Positions 7,329-13,709 of a DNA stretch of 13,709 bases are shown one piece after another. Every line of letters starts with the position of its first letter. Positions within the stretch are counted from its first letter, which is position 1. The translations under genes and the position numbers were made by a program. This DNA comes from Coriobacteriia bacterium (GTDB lineage Bacteria > Actinomycetota > Coriobacteriia > WRKU01), in the NCBI GenBank assembly GCA_009784095.1, contig WRDL01000028.1, positions 1 through 13,709 of the forward strand. Direction: 5' to 3'. The notes under the pieces were generated by a model. It had not been told where the DNA came from, did no database searches, and saw only the letters and a list, made by a program, of their open reading frames with translations.

Positions 7329-8599
7329 GATCGGGTCTGTCCTGCTCCGTGACATATGAACTTTGTACTGGTCAGCGCCTTGAGAGCGAAAGGCCCTCTC
7401 GCATGCATCTTTTGTGTACTGATCCCGATCTCGGCGCCCATACCGAACAGTCCTCCATCGGTAAAGCGCGTCGAAGCGTTGACGTAGACCGCAGCGGCAT
7501 CGACATGTGTCGTGAAGTAATCTGCTGCATTCTCATCGGTCGTCACGATCGCTTCAGAATGATTCGATCCGAACTCATTGATGTGATCGACCGCTTCGCG
7601 CACATCTTCCACGATCTTTACGCTCATCATCAGGTCCAGGTATTCGGTACCGTAGTCTTCCTCGGTCGCTTCACGCACCATCGCATCAGAGGATGTCTGA
7701 GCTTTCGCAAATTCGATATAGCGGGGATCGACGGCAAGCGCCACTCCCTTCTCGACCAAAGCAGGGACCAGTATCGTCAGCACATTCTCTGCGATCTCTC
7801 GATCGATGAGCAAGGATTCTGCCGCATTGCACACGCTGGGGCGCTGGCATTTCGCGTTGATGACGATAGCGCGTGCCATATCGAGATCCGCGGTCTTCTC
7901 GACATAGATATGACAGTTACCGATCCCCGTCTCGATGACCGGCACTTTCGAATTCTCGACGACACTGGCGATCAATCCCGCGCCACCCCGAGGGATGAGA
8001 AGATCGATCAGGCCACGCATGCCCATCATCTCGGTCGCGGTCGAGCGATCAGAGGCATCGATTGCTTGTACTGATTGCGCCGGCAGACCGCTTTTGATAA
8101 GCGATCCTTGCAAAACATCAATGATCGCCGCATTCGACCTTCTGGCAAGTGAGCCACCGCGAAGCAGCATCGCATTTCCGGTCTTCACACCGATGCCGGC
8201 GGCATCGCAGGTCACATTCGGACGCGCTTCATAGATCATCCCAACGACCCCTAAAGGGACCCTGACTTGCTTCATCCGTATGCCGTCGACGATTGTACGT
8301 TCGTCGACGATCTCACCGAGTACATCAGGCAGATCGGCAAGCTCACGCAACGCCTCGGCGATATCTACGAGCCGATCGTGGTCGAGCATCAAACGATCGA
8401 TGAGATTCTCATTGGTGCCATCGGCGCGTGCTGCATCAATATCGTTCTGGTTCGCCGCCAAGATGGTATCCTCATGCTCCAGCAGAGCATCTGCCATAGC
8501 GCGTAGCGCCGTGTTTCTCGTATCGAGATCGGCCGAACCGAGTATCTGTGACGCATCACGTGCGAGATATGACTGGCCGACCACGTCGGTTTCGCCCAT
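7325..8599 (-). CDS. proA: Gamma-glutamyl phosphate reductase
   Basis: NADPH-dependent reductase of the second proline-biosynthesis step, turning gamma-glutamyl phosphate into glutamate semialdehyde. The 424-residue length is normal. Aldehyde-dehydrogenase-fold motifs are visible: RVPLGVVGMIYEARPNVT at 113-130, LLRGGS at 145-150 and the catalytic Cys257 in CQRPSVCNAAESLL (251-264). The C-terminal third contains FGSNHSEAIVT and STRFTDGGLFGMGAEIGIST, both family hallmarks. ATG 8599 is preceded by AGGAGAGGGG, giving a good ribosome binding site. It follows proB by 24 nt and its stop overlaps the nadD start. ProB hands its labile product to ProA, so adjacency fits function. Confidence 0.98.
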   Translation of the reverse strand: MGETDVVGQSYLARDASQILGSADLDTRNTALRAMADALLEHEDTILAANQNDIDAARADGTNENLIDRLMLDHDRLVDIAEALRELADLPDVLGEIVDERTIVDGIRMKQVRVPLGVVGMIYEARPNVTCDAAGIGVKTGNAMLLRGGSLARRSNAAIIDVLQGSLIKSGLPAQSVQAIDASDRSTATEMMGMRGLIDLLIPRGGAGLIASVVENSKVPVIETGIGNCHIYVEKTADLDMARAIVINAKCQRPSVCNAAESLLIDREIAENVLTILVPALVEKGVALAVDPRYIEFAKAQTSSDAMVREATEEDYGTEYLDLMMSVKIVEDVREAVDHINEFGSNHSEAIVTTDENAADYFTTHVDAAAVYVNASTRFTDGGLFGMGAEIGISTQKMHARGPFALKALTSTKFICHGAGQTRS

Positions 8600-8623
8600 C
8601 GTGACCCCTCTCCTTTTGTGAGT

Positions 8624-9403
8624 TCATTCTACTAGAGAATGGTCAAAGACCGTTCCGCTACTGCTCCCGGCGACCGCGTCCACGACCACATTTGCACAAC
8701 GTCCGTCGCACAGGGTCATGGTAATCTCGTGATCGAGAAGACTCTTTGCTGCCTCAAGCTTGGTACGCATGCCACCACTGCCCAGACCCGATCCCGAGTC
8801 CCCGGCATCTTCTATCATCTCCTCGGATACCTCTGCGACACGTTCAACGAGTTGAGCGTCGGGACAGATCATCGGGTTTTTATCGTAATAGCCATCGATG
8901 TCGGTCAGGATCACCACGTGATCCGCGCCTATCATTTCGGCGACCAATGCGGCAAGGGTATCATTATCACCGAACGCGATCTCTTCGACAGCTACCGTAT
9001 CATTCTCGTTGACGATAGGTATCGCGCCGAGTGCGAGTAATCGCTCAAAGGTATCTTTGGCATGTGCATAGGAGACCTCATTCTCGGTATCAGGTTTGGT
9101 CAAAAGGACCTGACCGATGGGAAACCCGCGACGTCCGAACTGGGCGCCATACATCTCGACAAGCGCGACCTGTCCGACGCTCGCGCATGCTTGCAGTGAA
9201 GGTATATCGGTGGGGCGTTTATCGAGATTGAGTACTTCAAGTCCCGCGGCGATCGCGCCACTACTGACAAGTACGACCTCGTGTCCCTGTCGGCAGAGAT
9301 CTGCGATCTGCTCGACCAGTGTGGCGATAAAGTGGTGGTCAAGTTTATTGTACTCATTGGTGAGCGTATTCGACCCCACTTTGATGACGATGCGCTTACT
9401 CAT
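8624..9403 (-). CDS. proB: Glutamate 5-kinase, short form without PUA domain
   Basis: Phosphorylates glutamate to gamma-glutamyl phosphate, the committed step of proline synthesis. The 259-residue protein contains a whole amino-acid-kinase domain: KVGSNTLT at 8-15, then LVSSGAIAAG, IVNENDTVAVEEIAFGDNDT, the TDIDGYYDKNP segment and GSGLGSGGMRTKLEAAK. It stops directly after the kinase domain, so the C-terminal PUA domain of E. coli-type enzymes (367 aa) is absent; similarly short forms are known in other bacteria. I prefer ATG 9403, which overlaps the obgE stop as TGATG. GTG 9406 is in frame one codon earlier and overlaps as GTGA; neither has a strong Shine-Dalgarno sequence. Both starts suggest coupling to obgE translation. 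Confidence 0.96.
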   Translation of the reverse strand: MSKRIVIKVGSNTLTNEYNKLDHHFIATLVEQIADLCRQGHEVVLVSSGAIAAGLEVLNLDKRPTDIPSLQACASVGQVALVEMYGAQFGRRGFPIGQVLLTKPDTENEVSYAHAKDTFERLLALGAIPIVNENDTVAVEEIAFGDNDTLAALVAEMIGADHVVILTDIDGYYDKNPMICPDAQLVERVAEVSEEMIEDAGDSGSGLGSGGMRTKLEAAKSLLDHEITMTLCDGRCANVVVDAVAGSSSGTVFDHSLVE

Positions 9404-10785
9404 CACTCACCACTGGTCCTTTCCGTCTTGTCCACCAGTCGTTCCAGCTCTCGCGAGTACGCTCCCTCGTCGATGGATGAGCCGCCGTCGAACTCGAAGG
9501 AGCGACCGCTGATGCGCACTTCATCGCCCTCGCGCGCTCCGGCTTGCACCAACGCATCTTCGACACCGGCACGTTTAAGACGGTGCTGCAGGAAAATGAC
9601 CGCCTCCTCATTGTCCCATTCTGTCTGGACGACCCAGCGCTCTACCGCCCGTCCGCTGACCCGATAGATATTGCGTCCTTCATAGGTCACCTCGAACTGT
9701 TTCTGGTCTCGGGACCTTTCACGATATACGTAGTGTTTCTCTCCCTGTGCTTCAGCGATCTTCGCCTCTTCTACGGCAAGACGTTCGCGCTCTTGGGAGA
9801 CCCATGTTCCGACCGAACGGATGAAGGGATCCATGCCTGCGCCGGTCACCGCAGAGACCTCATAATAGGGTAAACCTCTCTCATCGCAGTACTCACGCAT
9901 TTTTTCGCCTCGCTCGAGAGCATTGGGCGCGTCACTTTTATTTCCGACGACGAACACCGGCCGTTGCGCGAGTTCGGTCGCGTGAGCCGCAAGCTCAGCG
10001 GAGATTATCTCGAAGTCTTGGATCGGATCGCGATCTTCCCATCCACCGGAGAGATCTACGACATGCAAGATCAGGGCGCTTCGCTCGATATGGCGTAAGA
10101 AATCATGCCCAAGGCCCTTTCCTCCACTCGCACCTTCGATCAGACCGGGTACATCAGCGCACACAAAGGAGGTATCCCCGCTTTTGACCACTCCCAGATT
10201 GGGAACCAAGGTGGTGAACGGATAATCAGCGATCTTGGGACGAGCCGAGCTCATCCGGGCAATAAGTGAAGACTTTCCTACACTGGGCATTCCGATCAGA
10301 GCGGCGTCTGCCAAGAGCTTGAGCTCGAGAGTGACGTCCCGTTCCTGTCCCGGCTCGCCGAGCTCGGCAAATGCGGGTGCACGTCGAGTCGCCGTCACAA
10401 AATGAGGGTTACCCCTACCGCCGTATCCTCCTTCAGCCGCGATCGTTTCCTGGTCGGGATAAATCAGATCGGCGAGCTCCTCGCCTGTCTCGGTGTCACG
10501 GACGATCGTTCCGACCGGCACTCGCAGACGCAGATCCTCCCCGCGAGGTCCATCCTGTTTCGATCCCTTACCATGCGCGCCGCGTGGAGCTTTGAAGTGG
10601 TGCTTGAAGCGATAATCTATCAGCGATGAGATACGCGGGTCCGCATAGAGTATTACGTTGCCTCCATGACCTCCGTCTCCCCCATCGGGCCCTCCCTTAG
10701 GAACGTGCGCTTCACGACGAAACGAGAGGCATCCCGCACCGCCATCTCCCGCTTTGAGATGTATGTTCACTTGATCGATAAACAT
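9403..10785 (-). CDS. obgE: Obg/CgtA-family GTPase
   Basis: Essential GTPase that acts in 50S ribosomal subunit assembly and stress signalling. From ATG 10785 the 460-residue protein starts MFIDQVNIHLKAGDGGAG, the standard family N-terminus. The glycine-rich Obg fold covers about 1-158. The GTPase domain has P-loop GMPSVGKS at 165-172, the switch region YPFTTLVPNLGVV at 188-200, DVPG at 211-214, NKSD at 282-285 and SAVTG at 311-315. The OCT domain spans about 365-433 (WVVQT, NEEAVIFLQ, AGAREGDEVRI). The longest frame begins six codons earlier at ATG 10803, but those residues are not family-like and that ATG lies in a probable -10 element. No strong Shine-Dalgarno sequence precedes ATG 10785. 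rplU-rpmA, the usual upstream genes, are not here. Confidence 0.97.
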   Translation of the reverse strand: MFIDQVNIHLKAGDGGAGCLSFRREAHVPKGGPDGGDGGHGGNVILYADPRISSLIDYRFKHHFKAPRGAHGKGSKQDGPRGEDLRLRVPVGTIVRDTETGEELADLIYPDQETIAAEGGYGGRGNPHFVTATRRAPAFAELGEPGQERDVTLELKLLADAALIGMPSVGKSSLIARMSSARPKIADYPFTTLVPNLGVVKSGDTSFVCADVPGLIEGASGGKGLGHDFLRHIERSALILHVVDLSGGWEDRDPIQDFEIISAELAAHATELAQRPVFVVGNKSDAPNALERGEKMREYCDERGLPYYEVSAVTGAGMDPFIRSVGTWVSQERERLAVEEAKIAEAQGEKHYVYRERSRDQKQFEVTYEGRNIYRVSGRAVERWVVQTEWDNEEAVIFLQHRLKRAGVEDALVQAGAREGDEVRISGRSFEFDGGSSIDEGAYSRELERLVDKTERTSGE

Positions 10786-10793
10786 GATTTCTA

Positions 10794-10802
10794 ATCTTAC
10801 CA
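10794..10802 (-). promoter_or_regulatory. Extended -10 of the obgE operon, possibly leaderless
   Basis: On the minus strand TGG-TAAGAT (10802-10794) matches an extended -10. Only 8 nt separate TAAGAT from the obgE ATG at 10785, so transcription would begin at or just before the start codon. This agrees with the absence of a clear Shine-Dalgarno sequence. No convincing -35 is seen. It is the only promoter-like site I find between the surface-protein terminator and obgE. Confidence 0.45.
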
Positions 10803-10829
10803 TGCAAACAGTGGCGCAGCTGTCGGGCG

Positions 10830-10841
10830 ATCATGCATGAT
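10830..10841. promoter_or_regulatory. 12-bp palindrome upstream of obgE
   Basis: ATCATGCATGAT is a perfect 12-bp palindrome. Allowing one unpaired base, it can be extended by GGC/GCC on the flanks. It lies about 45-55 bp upstream of the putative obgE transcription start, a position suited to a regulator. No known operator is recognised. Confidence 0.35.
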
Positions 10842-10875
10842 GCCATCTTGTCGTCCGCGTCGACCGCTCACGCAA

Positions 10876-10899
10876 GAGGGCGCCCGATCGGGCGCCCTC
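10876..10899 (-). terminator. GC-rich palindromic hairpin after the surface-protein gene
   Basis: A perfect 24-bp palindrome whose arms GAGGGCGCCC and GGGCGCCCTC flank a GATC loop (10-bp stem). It lies 37 nt after the surface-protein stop and 90 nt before obgE, where a terminator is expected. The minus-strand tail is TTGCG rather than a long T-run, so termination may be incomplete or factor-assisted. Because it is symmetrical it could also act on plus-strand transcripts. The rest of 10786-10936 holds only the palindrome and -10 listed separately. Confidence 0.6.
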
Positions 10900-10936
10900 C
10901 GCATTCGAGATCTCTTGATCTAGTATCTGTTCTCTT

Positions 10937-13709
10937 CTAGACCTCGACCTCTTCTTCCTCATCGCTTCGGCGTTTGGCCACTACGGCAATGATAATTCCG
11001 ATCGATGCGATAAGCGGGATCGCTATCATTGCCAAGCGACCGAGATCTTCGCCGGTCTTCGGAAGACGACTTACGACAGAAGCAATCGGTGCGGGTATTG
11101 CTTTTCCCGCAACGGTCGGGGGGTCTACCTGTTTCTTGATCGGCTCGTCATCCTTCTCCCATAAAGCGGTATATACCATATCGCACGTGACACATTCAGG
11201 TATCTCGTCGATCTGATAGACGTTCACGCCATCGGTCCAGCCGATGAAGTGCCATCCTTCAACATGCTCGACCTGTAGATCCGCGGTACACAACGGAGTA
11301 TCACTTCCTGCGAGGAGATCCTCGATGGTCTGCGAATCAGCGGTCCAGGTCCCGTATTTACCGGGAGCGTAGACGATGACGTAGGTCGGATCGGCAACGA
11401 AGTTCCATGTTCCGAAGAACTCGACATCACCGTCAGGCATCTCGAAGCTTCCGTCGACCACGTTTGTATGCTCGGTCGTCCAGCCTTCGAATGTCCAGAC
11501 TCCCTGTTTCCCATCCTTGTGGGTCGAGGTCGTGGTCGGATGATCCGCAACCTCCACAAGCGCGTCTCTTTGGTGCACGCTATCCACTGGAATACCTTCG
11601 ACCACGTCCGGCTCGTCGCCGGTAACGGTGTAGGTTACCGAGTATGAAGGGTTCGGATCGAATGACCAGGCACCGACGATCTTTACATCGTGATCGGGCA
11701 TTTCGAATGCTCCGTCTGATTCGGTCGCGCCAACGACCTGCCAGCCCTCAAAGGTCCATGTGCCCAAGATGCCGCCCTTCGACTTCGAGGTCGTGGTAGG
11801 GTCTCCTGCTACGGTCACGACAGCATCGCGTTGATAGTCCTTCTTAAGAGGATCGGGCATACCGCTGACTGAGACCGGTACGCTGCTTTCGATCGAATAC
11901 TCAACTTCAAAGTAGGGATTCGCGGTAAAACTCCACGTACCGATGATCGTCACATCATCATCAGGCATGGTAAAGGATCCGCCCGATTCAACCGCACCAT
12001 TGACTTGCCAACCATCAAAGGTCCAAGTGCCCAATAGCTCAGCGTCATTTTTCTTCTCGGCAGTTGACGGTGCTCCAGCAACGGTCACCATTGCGTCTTT
12101 TTGAACACTCTTCACGAGAGGAGTGGGCATATCGCTGATCGTTGCCGGTGCCGGTCCGTCGATCCGATACGTAACATCGTGGTAGGGATTCGGAGTGAAG
12201 ATCCAGTAACCTGTGAATTTGACCGGACTGTTCGGCATCTCGAAGCTACCATCGGAAACGGTCGCATCTTCGGTCGTCCACCCACTGAAGGTCCACGAAC
12301 CGAGGATGCTTTCACCATCATCGGATTGTGTGGTCGTCGGGTCGCCTTGTACCATGACGATCGATCCTTGCTGATGGCTACGTGGCGTGCTTGGGAGACC
12401 GCTGACGGGTGAAACCTGTGTTCCGGTCACCGTATAGGTCACTTTGTAGGAAGGATTAGGGGTAAATGTCCAGGACCCGGTGATCGTCACATCGGTGTTG
12501 GGCATGGCAAAGGTGTCCTTTGCGCCTGCCGTTGTCACCTGATCAGAAGTCCATCCGTCAAAGGTCCACGTGCCAAGCACGCCACTTCCGTTATCAGTAG
12601 CCGTAGTTGTCGGCTCGTCGGCGACCGTTACGATCGCATCGCGTTGGTAAGTTCTTTCAAGAGGATCAGGCATATTGTTCTGGGGCGACGGAACGGTACC
12701 GGTCACCTCATATGAGAGGGTCCAGGTAGGATTCGGAGTGAATGTCCACGTTCCGATGATCTTCACATCGCCGTCAGGCATCGTGAAGGTATCTCCAGCG
12801 CCCTCGATCTCGACATCGGTCGAGGTCCAACCGTCAAAGGTCCAAATACCCAATACATCGCCGTTCGAGGTCGCGGTAGAGGTCGGTTCTGCCGACACCT
12901 CAACGAGCGCATCGCATTGGTGTTCTTTCTTGAGAGGATCAGGCATGTCACTGACCGCTTCCGGTGTGGCGCCCTTGATCTCGTACTCGACCCAATAGGA
13001 CGGGTTAGGAGTAAAGCTCCAGGTGCCGGTGATCGTTACCTCGCCACTGGGCATTACGAACGTGTCGCCGGCCCCGTCTATCTCAACGTCATCTGAAGTC
13101 CATCCGTTGAAGATCCATGAGCCCAAGATTCCCTCACCATTGTCAGTCGCTGTCGTCGTCGGATCGGCTGCCACGGTCACAGTCGCTTCTTCCTGATGCA
13201 TCTGCGGGGTCGCCGGCTTGTTGTTCTCAGGATCCGGTCTGTCACCGGTCACCTGATAGATCACTTCATGTGAGGGATTGTCATTGAATATCCAGTATCC
13301 GGTGAAATCAACGTTGCCATTCGGCATCGTGAAGCTTCCACCTGATACCTCTGCGTCATTAGTGGTCCATCCGCTGAAGGTCCAAGTGCCCAGAACACCC
13401 TCACCATTCTCGGTCGCGGTCGTCGTGGGGATGCCGTCGACTGTTACCGTCATTTGATGCTGATGTGTCTGCGGGGTGACGAACGTCTCGTTATGTGGCT
13501 CCGGTTTCTCACCGGTCACCGTATACGTGACGTTATATCTCGTGTTAGGAGTAAAGCTCCAGGTACCGATGATCTCAACGTGTTGAGCGGGCATACCGAA
13601 CTCGGAGCCGGCACCATCGATCCCGACATCGGTCGAGGTCCAGCCCTCAAAGGTCCAGGTACCCAACTCACCGTCTTTTACCTTGATAAGCGTGCTGGGA
13701 TCGGCCGCC
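10937..13709 (-). CDS. LPXTG-anchored SHIRT-repeat surface protein (partial, N-terminus beyond right edge)
   Basis: The last 923 residues of a large wall-anchored surface protein. The frame is open to the right edge and the true start and signal peptide lie outside. From the edge inward there are the C-terminal part of one repeat and eight full repeats of 87-92 aa. Each reads roughly P-x-Y-x-V-x-Y-x-V-x-G ... VxV-x(3)-PTTT ... LGTWTFxGW ... FxMPxxxVxxxGxWxF. This pattern fits the SHIRT domain, which builds stiff rods that hold adhesin heads away from the cell. An 80-residue module follows (YAPGKYGTW ... FIGWTDG ... VTCDMVYTALW), resembling InlB-B/Flg_new-type beta-grasp repeats and carrying three Cys. 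Then come a Pro-rich spacer, LPKTGE (LPKTG at 11051-11065), a hydrophobic helix, KRR and an acidic tail. Sortase is not in the window. The ligand and head domain are unknown. Confidence 0.93.
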   Translation of the reverse strand, partial: AADPSTLIKVKDGELGTWTFEGWTSTDVGIDGAGSEFGMPAQHVEIIGTWSFTPNTRYNVTYTVTGEKPEPHNETFVTPQTHQHQMTVTVDGIPTTTATENGEGVLGTWTFSGWTTNDAEVSGGSFTMPNGNVDFTGYWIFNDNPSHEVIYQVTGDRPDPENNKPATPQMHQEEATVTVAADPTTTATDNGEGILGSWIFNGWTSDDVEIDGAGDTFVMPSGEVTITGTWSFTPNPSYWVEYEIKGATPEAVSDMPDPLKKEHQCDALVEVSAEPTSTATSNGDVLGIWTFDGWTSTDVEIEGAGDTFTMPDGDVKIIGTWTFTPNPTWTLSYEVTGTVPSPQNNMPDPLERTYQRDAIVTVADEPTTTATDNGSGVLGTWTFDGWTSDQVTTAGAKDTFAMPNTDVTITGSWTFTPNPSYKVTYTVTGTQVSPVSGLPSTPRSHQQGSIVMVQGDPTTTQSDDGESILGSWTFSGWTTEDATVSDGSFEMPNSPVKFTGYWIFTPNPYHDVTYRIDGPAPATISDMPTPLVKSVQKDAMVTVAGAPSTAEKKNDAELLGTWTFDGWQVNGAVESGGSFTMPDDDVTIIGTWSFTANPYFEVEYSIESSVPVSVSGMPDPLKKDYQRDAVVTVAGDPTTTSKSKGGILGTWTFEGWQVVGATESDGAFEMPDHDVKIVGAWSFDPNPSYSVTYTVTGDEPDVVEGIPVDSVHQRDALVEVADHPTTTSTHKDGKQGVWTFEGWTTEHTNVVDGSFEMPDGDVEFFGTWNFVADPTYVIVYAPGKYGTWTADSQTIEDLLAGSDTPLCTADLQVEHVEGWHFIGWTDGVNVYQIDEIPECVTCDMVYTALWEKDDEPIKKQVDPPTVAGKAIPAPIASVVSRLPKTGEDLGRLAMIAIPLIASIGIIIAVVAKRRSDEEEEVEV
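11390..13543 (-). repeat. Eight tandem SHIRT-type coding repeats
   Basis: The unit boundaries I read, in protein order, are 13543-13277, 13276-13004, 13003-12731, 12730-12455, 12454-12188, 12187-11918, 11917-11651 and 11650-11390. They encode 89, 91, 91, 92, 89, 90, 89 and 87 aa. A ninth unit is cut by the right edge (to 13544). Units are clearly related but diverged at DNA level, so they are not freshly amplified. Three types of second half occur: GWTSxDVxIxGAG (units 0, 2, 3), GWTTxDAxVSxGSF ending GYWIF (1, 5) and GWQVxGAxES (6, 7), with units 4 and 8 intermediate. First halves group differently, giving a mosaic. Confidence 0.9.

Noticed and set aside
7349..8074. Long plus-strand ORFs over proA, eamA and leuS (for example 241 and 224 codons)
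   Set aside because: They are rich in Arg, His and Ser, match no family, and lie opposite well-identified genes; they are antisense shadows.
9240..9260. HIP1-like GCGATCGC repeat element as in cyanobacteria
   Set aside because: The octamer occurs here but most GATC sites in the window lack the full octamer, so the bias is for the tetranucleotide only.
10786..10936. Small gene or RNA between obgE and the surface-protein gene
   Set aside because: No frame with a ribosome site was seen; only the hairpin, a 12-bp palindrome and a promoter-like -10 are supported.
11390..13709. CRISPR array or microsatellite behind the periodic DNA pattern
   Set aside because: The period of about 270 bp is coding, in frame and degenerate; it is a protein-domain repeat.

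Overview
The window reads as a stretch of an actinobacterial chromosome, most likely class Coriobacteriia (Atopobiaceae or a relative). This is inferred from the gene order obgE-proB-proA-nadD-yqeK followed by leuS-comEA-comEC, moderate GC by eye, frequent GTG starts, and an LPXTG wall-anchored protein. Every gene I can support is on the minus strand, so the text below runs from the right edge to the left in transcription order.

At the right edge is the 3' part of a large cell-wall-anchored surface protein gene. It encodes eight complete and one partial SHIRT-type repeats of 87-92 aa, a Cys-containing beta-grasp-like module, and an LPKTG sortase signal. It is followed by a near-perfect GC-rich hairpin.

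Next comes a tight housekeeping operon: obgE (ribosome-assembly GTPase), proB and proA (first two steps of proline synthesis), nadD (NAD synthesis), yqeK (HD-domain Ap4A hydrolase) and a ten-helix EamA/DMT permease. Three of its junctions are overlaps: obgE/proB by 1 or 4 nt, proA/nadD by 4 nt and yqeK/eamA by 4 nt, which suggests translational coupling. obgE may be transcribed from an extended -10 so close to its ATG that the mRNA would be nearly leaderless.

A tRNA-Ala(GGC) gene with its own promoter and a strong intrinsic terminator follows. It is separated from leuS by a short region that holds a possible 24-codon leader ORF with a strong ribosome binding site inside the terminator loop. 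Then come leuS, an intergenic region with two inverted repeats, and the DNA-uptake pair comEA-comEC, joined by a TAGTG overlap. comEC runs off the left edge after 487 codons.

Start codons were moved from the longest possible ORF for three genes (comEA to GTG 2183, nadD to GTG 7328, obgE to ATG 10785), and proB is placed at ATG 9403. No insertion sequence, prophage, CRISPR array or plus-strand gene was found. The most unusual items are the mosaic SHIRT rod next to obgE, the tRNA-terminator/leader-ORF arrangement before leuS, and the inverted repeats upstream of comEA.
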